In this document: positions 54,706 through 63,732 of the stretch, in pieces
Position numbering within the stretch: the stretch's first letter is position 1
Layout of the letters: each line of letters opens with the position of its first letter
Assembly: GCA_022184915.1 (NCBI GenBank)
Contig: JAGTJU010000002.1
Span: 682,001-746,000, forward strand
Source: Myxococcales bacterium
GTDB lineage: Bacteria; Myxococcota_A; Polyangia; Fen-1088
Length of the DNA stretch: 64,000 bases
Direction of reading: 5' to 3'
Made by a program: the position numbers and the translations under genes
The notes under the pieces: generated by a model
What the model was told of the DNA's origin: nothing
The model's input: the letters and a program-made list of their open reading frames with translations, nothing else
The model's database searches: none

Positions 54706-56205
54706 ATGACGCGCACGACGGAACGATCGGAAGTTTGGCTTCTGACAGGAACGCAGCACCTTTACGGCGAGGCCATCTTCGCCACGGTGGACGCTCATGC
54801 AAAGGCCATAGCGCAACGCTTGACGGATGATCCTCTCAGCACCATGACCGTGGTGGCCAAGCCCTGCCTGAAAACGGCCGAGGAGATTCTGGCCGCGTGC
54901 CGCGCTGCCAGCACCGATCCCCTCTGCAAGGGCGTGATCTGCTGGATGCACACGTTCTCTCCCGCGAAGATGTGGATCGCAGGGCTCAAGGCGCTGTCCG
55001 TGCCCCTGTGCCATCTGCACACGCAGGCCCACCAGGCCATTCCGTGGGACTCCATCGACATGGATTTCATGAACCTCAACCAGGCGGCCCACGGGGATCG
55101 GGAATTCGGGTTCATGTGCACGCGGCTCGGGCTCGAGCGCAAGGTCGTGGTGGGCCACGTGGAGGCGCCCGCGACGAGGCAAGCCGTGGCGGCCTGGATG
55201 CGCGCCGTCGGAGCCTGGGACGCCATGAAGTCGCTGAAGCTCTGTCGCTTTGGCGACAACATGCGCAGCGTGGCGGTCACCGACGGCGACAAGGTCGAAG
55301 CCCAGATGCACCTGGGCTTGACGGTCGACGGCTACGGCGTGGGCGATCTGGTGAGGGTTATCGAGGGTGTCTCGGATGCCGAGGCCGAGGCCCTGGTGCG
55401 GCTTTACGAAGACCAATACGATCTGGCGCCCGAACTGCGGAAGGGGGGCGGGAAAGCACAGAACCTTCTCGACGCTGCCCGCATCGAGCTTGGCCTGCGC
55501 GCCTTCCTCGACGACGGTGGCTACAAAGCGTTCACGACCACGTTCGAGGACCTGCACGGGCTCAAACAACTTCCGGGTCTCGCCGTGCAACGTCTCATGC
55601 ACGATGGCTATGGGTTCGGGGCCGAGGGCGATTGGAAGACGTCTGCGTTGGTTCGTACGCTCAAGGTGTTGGGGCAGGGCGAGCCGGGCGGCACGTCCTT
55701 CATGGAGGACTACACCTATCACATGACCGCCGACGACACGCGGGTGCTCGGGGCGCATATGCTGGAGGTCTGCCCCTCTCTTTCCCGGGCTCGTCCGCGG
55801 TGTGAAGCGCACCCGCTCGGCATCGGCGGCAAGGCCGATCCCGTGCGGCTGGTCTTCGACGGAGATGAAGGGCCCGCCTGGACGGTGTCGCTGGTCGACC
55901 TCGGCCACCGCTTCCGCATGGTGGCCGCCGCCGTCGACTGCGTGGCACCTTTGCAGGCCATGCCGCGGCTTCCCGTGGGACGCGTGTGCTGGAAGCCGAG
56001 ACCTTCACTCGAGCTTTCGGCGGCTGCGTGGATCTACGCGGGGGCAGGCCATCACAGCGTTCTGACGCGAACCGTGACGGCCGAACGCCTCGCAGACTGG
56101 GCGTCCATGGCCAACGTGGAGCTGGTCACGATCGACGAGTCCACCAATGTCTCGACGCTGCGTCAGATGCTGAAACTGAGCGACGCTGCTTACCGGGCCT
56201 CGTGA
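54706..56205 (+). CDS. araA: L-arabinose isomerase
   Basis: A 499-residue enzyme of the usual AraA length that interconverts L-arabinose and L-ribulose. Motifs include EVWLLTGTQHLYGE near the start, CWMHTFSPAKMWIAGL, LHTQAHQAIPWDSIDMDFMNLNQAAHG and GTSFMEDYTYHM with the catalytic Glu. The ATG at 54706 is set by AGGAG eight bases upstream; the open frame begins earlier without a matching protein. It lies 46 bases after araB. Confidence 0.95.
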   Translation: MTRTTERSEVWLLTGTQHLYGEAIFATVDAHAKAIAQRLTDDPLSTMTVVAKPCLKTAEEILAACRAASTDPLCKGVICWMHTFSPAKMWIAGLKALSVPLCHLHTQAHQAIPWDSIDMDFMNLNQAAHGDREFGFMCTRLGLERKVVVGHVEAPATRQAVAAWMRAVGAWDAMKSLKLCRFGDNMRSVAVTDGDKVEAQMHLGLTVDGYGVGDLVRVIEGVSDAEAEALVRLYEDQYDLAPELRKGGGKAQNLLDAARIELGLRAFLDDGGYKAFTTTFEDLHGLKQLPGLAVQRLMHDGYGFGAEGDWKTSALVRTLKVLGQGEPGGTSFMEDYTYHMTADDTRVLGAHMLEVCPSLSRARPRCEAHPLGIGGKADPVRLVFDGDEGPAWTVSLVDLGHRFRMVAAAVDCVAPLQAMPRLPVGRVCWKPRPSLELSAAAWIYAGAGHHSVLTRTVTAERLADWASMANVELVTIDESTNVSTLRQMLKLSDAAYRAS

Positions 56206-56244
56206 AGCGACGGGCGCCACCTTCCACCTCGAAATGCCACTGCC

Positions 56245-56952
56245 ATGTCTGATAAAACTTTTGAAGAGCTGCGGACGGATGCGCTGCACGCCAACCTGGC
56301 GCTCAACGCGACCGGTCTCGTGGATCTGACCTTCGGCAACGTCAGCGTCTTCGACCCCGAAGCGGGCGTGTTCGCCATCAAGCCAAGCGGTGTTCCTTAC
56401 GAGGCCCTGAGCCCCGCTTCGATGGTGGTCATCGCCATGGACGGCACACGGGTGTGGGGTGCGCTGCGTCCGTCATCGGACACGCCAACGCACCGTAGGC
56501 TCTACGAAGCGTTCGCCGGGAACGGCGTGCGCAGTGTCATCCATACCCATTCGAGGAATGCCGTGGCCTTTGCCCAGGCAGGGCGCGAGATTCCCTGCCT
56601 CGGCACGACCCACAGCGACTACTTTCACGGCGCGGTCCCCCTCACACGCGCCTTGACGGCGGCCGAGGTGCAAGGCGACTACGAGTGGGCCACGGGCGAC
56701 GTCATCGTCGAGCGCTTGCGGGGCGTGGATCCCCTCTCGTTTCCGGCGGCGCTGGTGCGGCACCACGGGCCCTTTGTCTGGGGTCCGAGCTCTATCAAGG
56801 CCGTGGATACGGCAAGAGCTCTCGAAGTCATCGCCGACATGGCGTGGCGGTCGCTGTTGCTAAACCCCGCTGCTCCTCCGACGCCGGAGGTGCTCCTGGA
56901 TAAACATTTCCTTCGAAAGCATGGACGTGGCGCCTATTACGGACAATCCTGA
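56245..56952 (+). CDS. araD: L-ribulose-5-phosphate 4-epimerase
   Basis: A 235-residue class II aldolase-family epimerase converting L-ribulose-5-phosphate to D-xylulose-5-phosphate. Zinc-ligand histidines are in VIHTHSRNAVAFA and LVRHHGPFVWG, with TFGNVSVFD near the N-terminus and GTTHSDYFHGAVP for the substrate phosphate. It is the third step of the arabinose pathway encoded here and follows araA by 39 bases. Confidence 0.93.
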   Translation: MSDKTFEELRTDALHANLALNATGLVDLTFGNVSVFDPEAGVFAIKPSGVPYEALSPASMVVIAMDGTRVWGALRPSSDTPTHRRLYEAFAGNGVRSVIHTHSRNAVAFAQAGREIPCLGTTHSDYFHGAVPLTRALTAAEVQGDYEWATGDVIVERLRGVDPLSFPAALVRHHGPFVWGPSSIKAVDTARALEVIADMAWRSLLLNPAAPPTPEVLLDKHFLRKHGRGAYYGQS

Positions 56953-56967
56953 GAGCCTGGGCGCGTC

Positions 56968-58797
56968 GTGGTAGGGCCGGCCGTGCAAGTCTCGCAAGTG
57001 TCATTGGCATCGATAGAGGGCGTGCTGGCAGCGTTCGCCCCTCGCGGGGTGACCTCCCTTGCGGCTGCGTCGCGGTCCCTGTCCCTGTCGCTTGATGGGG
57101 CGGCACCGCGGGGAGCCGCACCCCTGGCAACACTGGACTTTGCGCTCATCGGCGCCTACTTCCTGGTCATCGTGGCCATCGTCCTATGGTCGTCCCGCCG
57201 GGTGAACGACACGGCGGACTACTTCCTGGCGGGGCGCCACATCGGCTGGTTCGTCGTGGGGGCTTCGCTCTTTGCTTCCAACGTGGGCTCGGAACACATC
57301 GTGGGCCTCGCCGGCAATGGCGCCACGTCGGGCCTGGCCATGGCGCACTGGGAGCTGCACGCCTGGGTCATGATCGTGTTGGCCTGGGTTTTTGTACCGT
57401 TTTACTACCGGTCCGGCGTCTTCACGATGCCCGAGTTTCTCGAGCGCCGGTTCAACGCCAGGGTGCGCTGGGTCTTGTCGATCGTGTCGCTCGTGGCCTA
57501 CGTGTTCACCAAGGTGGCGGTCACCGTCTACGCAGGAGCGCTCGTGTTTCGTTCGCTTCTGCCCGATACCTTCGGCAGCCCGGACAATGCCTTTTGGGTG
57601 GGGGCCATCGCCACGGTCGTTTTGACGGGTGTTTACACTGTCTTTGGTGGTCTTCGTGCCGTGGTCTACACGGAGGTGGCGCAGACCTTCTTGTTGTTGC
57701 TGGGCTCCGCCGTCATCACATCTTTCGGGCTCGAGGCCCTGGGAGGGTGGGGCGAACTCAAAACTCTGGCGCGGAACAACGCCGCCGATTTTGCGCTGTG
57801 GAGGCCTCTTTCGGATCCCCAGTTCCCGTGGCTGGGTGTGCTCATTGCCTCTCCGGTCATCGGCATTTGGTATTGGTGCACGGACCAGTACATCATTCAA
57901 CGCACGCTGGCGGCCAAAGACCTTACGAACGCGCGGCGCGGTGCCATCTTCGGTGGCTTTTTGAAACTGTGGCCGGTCTTCATCTTCCTCGTCCCGGGCC
58001 TGATTGGATGGGCCTTGCATCGAAAGGGCCTGATGGTCATCCCGAACCGACCGGGCGGGGGCGGTCTGGACGGCGACATGGTCTTCCCGACGCTGGTCAC
58101 CACGCTTTTGCCCACCGGGCTGCGGGGCCTGGTGGTGGCGGGCCTCGTGTCCGCGCTGATGTCGTCACTGGCGTCGCTGTTCAACTCCTGCGCGACGCTG
58201 TTTACGGTCGACATTTACGAAAAGCTGCGCCCCAAAAGCAGCGAACGCAAGCGGGTCCAGGTGGGCCGCATCGCAACGGTGGTCGTCGTGACCTTCGGGC
58301 TGGTCTGGATCCCCGTGATGCACAAAATGGCCGGCGGCGGCCTATATCAGTACCTGCAGGGTGTGCAGGCGTATCTGGCGCCGCCCATCGCCACGGTGTT
58401 TTTGCTCGGGCTGTTTTTCCCCCGGGTCAACACCCGCGGGGCTTTTTGGGGGTTGGTCCTTGGGTTTTGTGTGGGCATGGGCAAGTTGACCCTGGAAGCC
58501 ATCCACAGCACCAGCCCGTTCGCGCAGGGTTCGTGGTGGGCGTTCGCAGCGACCTTTAGCTTCCTTTATTTTTCGGGCGTTCTTCTGGTGTTGAGCGCGG
58601 CGATCGTCATCGGTCTTTCCTTGACGGCGCCGGCCCAGCCACTCGAGGCCATTACCGGGCTGACCTTCGGATCCCGCACCGCCGCTGACCGGGCTGCGGT
58701 GCGGGCCAGTTGGTCGGCGGCCGACCTCGTGGGGACCGCCGTGGTCCTGGGCTTGGTGGTCGCGATGTACCTCTATTTTTCGTTTTGGCTTGGCTGA
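56968..58797 (+). CDS. Sodium:solute symporter, probable L-arabinose uptake
   Basis: A 609-residue SSS/SGLT-family transporter with about 14 membrane helices. Helix 1 starts near residue 55 (LATLDFALIGAYFLVIVAIVLW) and carries the family segment NDTADYFLAGRHIGWFVVGASLFASNVGSEHIVGLAG, which matches sugar SGLT transporters; GIWYWCTDQYIIQRTLAAKD is the sodium/sugar region. It starts with GTG 15 bases after araD and ends the operon, so arabinose is the likely substrate. A ~50-residue N-terminal extension precedes helix 1. Confidence 0.88.
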   Translation: MVGPAVQVSQVSLASIEGVLAAFAPRGVTSLAAASRSLSLSLDGAAPRGAAPLATLDFALIGAYFLVIVAIVLWSSRRVNDTADYFLAGRHIGWFVVGASLFASNVGSEHIVGLAGNGATSGLAMAHWELHAWVMIVLAWVFVPFYYRSGVFTMPEFLERRFNARVRWVLSIVSLVAYVFTKVAVTVYAGALVFRSLLPDTFGSPDNAFWVGAIATVVLTGVYTVFGGLRAVVYTEVAQTFLLLLGSAVITSFGLEALGGWGELKTLARNNAADFALWRPLSDPQFPWLGVLIASPVIGIWYWCTDQYIIQRTLAAKDLTNARRGAIFGGFLKLWPVFIFLVPGLIGWALHRKGLMVIPNRPGGGGLDGDMVFPTLVTTLLPTGLRGLVVAGLVSALMSSLASLFNSCATLFTVDIYEKLRPKSSERKRVQVGRIATVVVVTFGLVWIPVMHKMAGGGLYQYLQGVQAYLAPPIATVFLLGLFFPRVNTRGAFWGLVLGFCVGMGKLTLEAIHSTSPFAQGSWWAFAATFSFLYFSGVLLVLSAAIVIGLSLTAPAQPLEAITGLTFGSRTAADRAAVRASWSAADLVGTAVVLGLVVAMYLYFSFWLG

Positions 58798-58827
58798 GCG
58801 CAGGCCCGCAGCGGCAGAGTGCAGCAT

Positions 58828-60879
58828 TTACCCCCGGGGCGTCGAGGCGTATCGGGCCCGCAGCTCCCGGCGCATGATCTTGTTCGAGGCGGTCACGGGC
58901 AGCGCTTCGACGAGCACGAGCTCCGCGATCCGAAACAGAGGGTTCAGCTCGGCCTTGAGCGCGTCTTGCAGTTTGGGCTTCAGCAGCTCGGGGCTCTGCT
59001 CCGGCGCGGCCACGGCGTAGATCACGAGCAGGCTTGGCCCGCCGCCCGCAGGAGATACGGCCACGGCGGCTGTGCGGCCCACGCCAGGCACCCCGTCGAG
59101 CACACGCTCGATCTCTGCCGAGCTCACCTTGATGCCGCCCAGGTTCATGGTGTCGTCCACGCGGCCGTGGGCGCGATAAGCACCACCCGGCAGGGCTTCG
59201 AGCTGATCGCCGTGCCGCCGCAGGGGCTCGCCCCCCGGTCCGCGCGGCGTGCCCGCGAAGTAGATCTCGTGGTGGTCGCGGTTGAGCAAACGATCGGAAG
59301 CGCCCAGGAGCGGGGGCACGAGGTACACCTCGCCGTTCGTCGTTTCGCGCTCCTCTTCGTCGAGCAGAACGAAGCGCGTGCCCAGGGCGGGCATGGTGAA
59401 AGTCGCAGGGGCCGCTGGCAGGGCGACCGTGCCCGTGATGTACCCGCCGCCGATCTCGGTGCCGCCGCAGTACTCGATGACGGGGCGATAGTGCGCCAGC
59501 ATCATGAGGTAAAGATAGTCTTCGGGGTTCGAGGCTTCTCCCGTGCTGCCGAAACACCGCAACGCGGACCAGTCGAAGCCGATCATGCGATCGTCTGCGC
59601 GCCAGGCCTTCACGATCGAGGGGACCAGGCCCAAAACGTTGACCCTGGCGTCCTGCACGAAGCGGCCGAAGTCCCGCCCCGTGGGCGCGTCGGCATAAAG
59701 CGCCATCGTGGCGCGGTTGAGGAGCGTGGCGAAGATGAGCCAGGGGCCCATCATCCACCCGAGATTCGTGGGCCAGGCCACCACGGAGCCGGGCCTGACG
59801 TCGAGGTGATACGCGGCGTCGGCCGCCGCTTTGAGGGGCGTGACGTGGGTCCAGGGGATGGCCTTGGGCTCGCCCGTGGTGCCCGAGGAAAACAGGATGT
59901 TGAGGGGCGCCGCCGCGGCCGCCGGTTCCACGACGAGCTTCGTGGGGGCGGGCGCCAGAGCAAGGAATGCGTCCCAGGTCATATCGTCTGGCCGAAGCGT
60001 CAGGCCTTGGGCTGCCAACACCACGGTGGGCGGTGGGTTGGCGTGCGTGACCTTTTCGTAAAGCGCCAACGGCTTGCCGGCGCGAAGCACATGTCCCACG
60101 GTGAACAGCGCCTTTGCCTCGGCGATCCGAAGCCGGGTGGCGACCTCGCCAGGCGCCATCGAATCTGCGATCGATACGACGGCCATACCCGCCGACACGA
60201 TGCCGAGGTAAATGCCGACGCTCTCGACGTTCATGGGCATGTCGATCGCGATGGCGTCGCCCGGGCGGAAGCCCCACGCCCGCAATGCCTGCGCCACCTG
60301 CGCCGTGAGCGCTTCGAGCGCGCCGTAGCTCAGCACCGTTTCCGGTTCGCCCGGAGCGCCGGCGACGATCGCGGGCGTTTCGGGCGGGGCCTGGAAGCAA
60401 CTGGCCACGATGTTCAAGGTGGCTTCGGGCAGCCAGCGCGCCGCCTCGGGGTTTTGCCCGGGCGCCAACACCGGTCCTCGTCGCACGAAGACGATACCCA
60501 GGCGATCGATGACCTCGTTCCAAAAAGCCGCGGGCTCCGCGATCGACCATCGCCACAGCGCGAGTACATCGGAAAAACCGTGGGCCTTCATCAGGGCGGC
60601 GATGGGGGCCGCGGTGAGAGCGTCGTCGTCGGGCAGCCAGGCCGGTGCGGGACCGTCCTCCTCGGCCCGGTCTGCGTAGACCCAGGCGAAAAGTTGCCTG
60701 TGCACGGCGAAGGGCACCTCGGGGGTCAACTTCTCGCGGATCAGCTCCTGCCAGCACCCCGCGGCGCCCCGCTCTGCGCGGCACGCGATGAGCGCGGGGA
60801 CCCACGCAGCTGCGATGTCGGGCGCGAGCCCGCAGGCCACCAAGTCTGCTTCACGAAGCTCGTGCACACGCGGGGACAT
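58828..60879 (-). CDS. AMP-forming acyl-CoA synthetase, AAE17/18-like
   Basis: A 683-residue adenylate-forming ligase of the plant AAE17/18-like group. A ~150-residue N-terminal region precedes the canonical core: ILFSSGTTGEPKAIPWTH for ATP, STGEASNPEDYLY, EYCGGTEIGGGYITG, AHGRVDDTMNLGGIKVSSAEIE and a catalytic Lys in ASNKIMRRELR. The chemistry would be acyl + ATP + CoA to acyl-CoA + AMP; acyl specificity is unknown. The ATG at 60879 with AAGGGA just before it is preferred to an open start 39 bases upstream. It converges on the symporter gene. Confidence 0.85.
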   Translation of the reverse strand: MSPRVHELREADLVACGLAPDIAAAWVPALIACRAERGAAGCWQELIREKLTPEVPFAVHRQLFAWVYADRAEEDGPAPAWLPDDDALTAAPIAALMKAHGFSDVLALWRWSIAEPAAFWNEVIDRLGIVFVRRGPVLAPGQNPEAARWLPEATLNIVASCFQAPPETPAIVAGAPGEPETVLSYGALEALTAQVAQALRAWGFRPGDAIAIDMPMNVESVGIYLGIVSAGMAVVSIADSMAPGEVATRLRIAEAKALFTVGHVLRAGKPLALYEKVTHANPPPTVVLAAQGLTLRPDDMTWDAFLALAPAPTKLVVEPAAAAAPLNILFSSGTTGEPKAIPWTHVTPLKAAADAAYHLDVRPGSVVAWPTNLGWMMGPWLIFATLLNRATMALYADAPTGRDFGRFVQDARVNVLGLVPSIVKAWRADDRMIGFDWSALRCFGSTGEASNPEDYLYLMMLAHYRPVIEYCGGTEIGGGYITGTVALPAAPATFTMPALGTRFVLLDEEERETTNGEVYLVPPLLGASDRLLNRDHHEIYFAGTPRGPGGEPLRRHGDQLEALPGGAYRAHGRVDDTMNLGGIKVSSAEIERVLDGVPGVGRTAAVAVSPAGGGPSLLVIYAVAAPEQSPELLKPKLQDALKAELNPLFRIAELVLVEALPVTASNKIMRRELRARYASTPRG

Positions 60880-60940
60880 TCCCTTCGAGTTTACGCCGAT
60901 CCCGCACGCCTTCGCCACGCGCGGGATCGGAGCTCACCCG

Positions 60941-61522
60941 TCAGCGGGACGTCTTGACGCGGATGACGTTGTTCACCTTGCGAACACCCTCGACGCTGCG
61001 GGCCACATCACCCGCCCGCTGCTTGATGTCCTCACTCGGCGCCGTCCCCGTGAGCGTCACCACGCCGTCGTTCTCGGTATCCACGCTGATGTCGGAGCCC
61101 TCGAGTCTGTCGTCGCCGATGAGCGACGCCTTCAACTTGGTCGTGATCCAGGCGTCGCTCGCCTCGGCCGTGAGGCCCGAGTCCTGCTTGGCCTCCCGGG
61201 CTTCCTGCTTGGCTTCACGGGCCTCCTCGCGGCCTTCCCGCTTGGCCTCGCGGGCCTCCTTTTGGGCCTCTCGCTTGGCCTCGCGGGCCTCTTGCTTTGT
61301 CTCCCGCGCGCCCTGTTTCATGTCCTGGCCTGCTTGCCGTGTCCCCTGCTCGATCTCTTGGCCGGCTTGTCGGCCCTCTTGCCGAGCTTCCCGGCCCGCG
61401 CGCTCCATGTCGCGTTCGGCGCCTTCGAGAGGGCTCTGCGCGGCCACCGGGCCTGCCACCACCAGGAGCCCCAACGCCGAGGTGGCGGTCAGAGCTTTGC
61501 ACCATGTCCAGCCTGTTCGCAT
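60941..61522 (-). CDS. Exported BON-domain protein with charged repeats
   Basis: A 193-residue protein. The signal peptide ends near AGPVAAQ. Residues ~35-115 are highly charged and repetitive (REAKREAQKEAREAK and similar), predicted as a long helix or coiled coil. The C-terminal ~75 residues are a BON domain (ASDAWITTKLKASLIGDD ... TGTAPSEDIKQRAGDVARSVEGVRKVNNVIRV), thought to bind phospholipid membranes. GGAGGA lies upstream of the ATG. The repeat has 11-residue periodicity, echoed in the DNA as CGCTTGGCCTCGCGGGCCTC at 61239 and 61272, 33 bases apart. Confidence 0.88.
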   Translation of the reverse strand: MRTGWTWCKALTATSALGLLVVAGPVAAQSPLEGAERDMERAGREARQEGRQAGQEIEQGTRQAGQDMKQGARETKQEAREAKREAQKEAREAKREGREEAREAKQEAREAKQDSGLTAEASDAWITTKLKASLIGDDRLEGSDISVDTENDGVVTLTGTAPSEDIKQRAGDVARSVEGVRKVNNVIRVKTSR

Positions 61523-61640
61523 GCTTCATATCCTCCGGCCGCCAAGGAACAGCAAGCGTCGTGCCGCGCAGAACCGGTGACGTGGTCCGGGCCTCTTGGG
61601 AGGATGGAGAGAGTGCAGGGTGACGCCCCCGGGGGCTGCG

Positions 61641-62243
61641 TCACGCAGCCGAAACGGGAGACGCTTCGAGCAGGCGGGCCGGGCTGAAGTGATGACCTTC
61701 GACGTGCAGCTCGTACACCGCGGCGTTCGGCACGGGAGGAATGATCTGCCCCGTCACCGCGGCCAACAGCACGCGCAAGGCGCCCCCGTGCGAGACGATG
61801 AGCGCAGGGGCCTCGCCAAACGGCGAGGTCGCCACGTCGAGCAGCGCGGCCCGTACCCGGGCCACGACCAGAGCGTGAGGTTCGGCGCCCGGGGGCGTGA
61901 CGTGTTTGTCGTCCTGGTAGTCGGCCCATTCCTTGGGGTAGCGAAGGGCCACTTCGCTGCGGGTGAGTCCCTCGAAGACACCGAAGCTGCGCTCGCGCAG
62001 CCGGTGATCCACGTGCACCTCGGGAACGCCCAGCCGCTGCGCGACGATCTCGGCCGTCTCGCGTGCCCGTGCCAGGTCGCTGGCCATGATGCGCGCGATG
62101 CCAAGCCCATCCAAACGGTCTGCCAGGCCGCGCGCTTGGGCCCGACCTTGCGCGTTGAGGGCGATGTCGGTGTGCCCCTGCCAACGCATCTCGCGGTTCC
62201 AGTCGGTTTCGCCGTGACGGGTCAAGTAAAGCGTACGTCGCAT
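61641..62243 (-). CDS. Histidine phosphatase (phosphoglycerate-mutase-like)
   Basis: A 200-residue protein of the histidine phosphatase superfamily. The phosphohistidine motif is YLTRHGETDWNREMRWQGHTDIALN at the N-terminus, the second catalytic His is in LIVSHGGALRVLLAAV, and ERSFGVFEGLT carries the Glu acid. Members include cofactor-dependent phosphoglycerate mutase, CobC and broad phosphatases; the short length argues against GpmA. No clear pathway context. Confidence 0.85.
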   Translation of the reverse strand: MRRTLYLTRHGETDWNREMRWQGHTDIALNAQGRAQARGLADRLDGLGIARIMASDLARARETAEIVAQRLGVPEVHVDHRLRERSFGVFEGLTRSEVALRYPKEWADYQDDKHVTPPGAEPHALVVARVRAALLDVATSPFGEAPALIVSHGGALRVLLAAVTGQIIPPVPNAAVYELHVEGHHFSPARLLEASPVSAA

Positions 62244-62277
62244 GTGCCTCGCGCGAGCTGCTGGGAGCCTCTGAAGT

Positions 62278-63546
62278 TTAGCAGCCCGGTGGGCGTGGGG
62301 GCGGAGGTTCGGCCTCGGGCGTCGCGTTCGCCGCCTCCACGGAGCGGGGCAGGATCGCGATGAACAGGAGCGCTGGCAAAATGAAGGCCGCAGTGATCAA
62401 AAAAAACAAGCTCCAGCCGAGCTCGCGCGCCAGGAACCCCGACCAGGCGCCCAGCGCGCGTCCGCCCACGCTCGACACGCTGGTCAAGAGCGCGTACTGC
62501 GTGGCGCTGTAGCGGGAGGCGGCGAGGGTCATCAAAAAGGCCACGAACGCCGCCGAGCCCATGCCTCCCGCGAAGCTGTCGAACCCCACCGCGATGAACA
62601 GCATCGGGAAGCTCTTGCCGGTATGGGCAAGCACCGCATAGAGCACGTTGGTGAGCGCGGCCAATCCTCCCAGCACGAAGAGCGGGCGCCGCAGGCCCCA
62701 CTTGGCCACCACGGCACCCCCGAGGAACGAGCCGGCGATCGCCGCGAGCGAGCCGAAGAACTTGTTCACCGTACCCACCTCGGCCTGAGAAAAGCCCACC
62801 GTACGGATGAGGAAGGGCGTGATCATCGTCGTGGCGATCGTATCGCCCACCCGGAAGGAAATGACGAACGCCAGCGCGATGAGGGCGCCCTTGCGGCGGA
62901 AAAAATCGATGAAGGGTTCCACCACGGCCTCGGTGAGCGTGCGGGGGGCGGCCTTCATCTCGGGTTCAGGCACCCGCCAGGTGAACCAAAGGCCGAGCGC
63001 CATGAGCGCGGCGAACGCAAAGTACAGCCATCGCCAGGTCACGGTGTCGGCCAGGATGAGCGCCAGCGCGCCGGTGACGTTGAGGGCCACACGATACCCG
63101 GTGACGAAGGTCGCCGTGCCGGCCGCGCGTTCGGAAGGGGCCAAGAGATCGGTGCGATGCGCGTCCACCACCACGTCGAAGCTGGCCGAAACGAATGAAA
63201 GGCCGAGCGCAAGCGCCGCCACGATCGCCAGATTGCCTTGCACTCCCAAAAGGCCCAGCGCAAAGACGAAGGCCGCGATGAGGGCCTGGAACGCCAGCAT
63301 CCAGCCGCGCCGACGGCCAAAGCCCGGCAGGCTGTAGCGGTCGAGCAGGGGCGCCCAGAGGAACTTCAGATTGTATGGCACGCCCACGAGCGTGAAGAGG
63401 CCGATGGTGGAGACATCCACCTTTTCGACCGTCAGCCACGTTTGCAGGCTGCCCTGGCTGAGCAAAAAGGGCAGCCCCGCGGCGAACCCGATCGGCGTGA
63501 GCCATCCCACCCGCCTGGATCGGAACACGGAGAAGAAGCTCGCCAT
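62278..63546 (-). CDS. AmpG-like major facilitator superfamily permease
   Basis: A 422-residue MFS transporter with about 12 membrane helices. The ATG at 63546 starts immediately before the first helix (MASFFSVFRSRRVGWLTPIGFAAGLPFLLSQGS), and the early LTWVKFLWAPLLDRY-like block (YNLKFLWAPLLDRYSLPGFGRRRGWML) is characteristic of AmpG, which imports anhydromuropeptides for cell-wall recycling. The longer open frame upstream adds a hydrophilic leader with no sense. Substrate is by family analogy. Confidence 0.85.
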   Translation of the reverse strand: MASFFSVFRSRRVGWLTPIGFAAGLPFLLSQGSLQTWLTVEKVDVSTIGLFTLVGVPYNLKFLWAPLLDRYSLPGFGRRRGWMLAFQALIAAFVFALGLLGVQGNLAIVAALALGLSFVSASFDVVVDAHRTDLLAPSERAAGTATFVTGYRVALNVTGALALILADTVTWRWLYFAFAALMALGLWFTWRVPEPEMKAAPRTLTEAVVEPFIDFFRRKGALIALAFVISFRVGDTIATTMITPFLIRTVGFSQAEVGTVNKFFGSLAAIAGSFLGGAVVAKWGLRRPLFVLGGLAALTNVLYAVLAHTGKSFPMLFIAVGFDSFAGGMGSAAFVAFLMTLAASRYSATQYALLTSVSSVGGRALGAWSGFLARELGWSLFFLITAAFILPALLFIAILPRSVEAANATPEAEPPPPRPPGC

Positions 63547-63652
63547 GGCCGGCACTATAGGGGCGGCGGGGGCTCGGGGCGACAAATGCGTGGGCCCTCC
63601 CGCAAAGCCCGGCAAGGCCCCGCGCCCATCGGGGGCGATCGAGACAACTTGC

Positions 63653-63682
63653 TTGCAACTTTTTGCGCTGCGAGACGATAAG
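63653..63682 (+). promoter_or_regulatory. Candidate sigma-70-type promoter for topB
   Basis: TTGCAA (63653-63658) and GATAAG (63677-63682) match the consensus -35 and -10 at four of six bases each, with an 18-base spacer, about 50 bases before the topoisomerase ATG. Matches are moderate, so this is a tentative call. Confidence 0.25.
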
Positions 63683-63732
63683 CTCGCCCGAGAGGGAAAA
63701 AGCCGCTGCTGCCGTGCGGGCGGCCGATCGCC

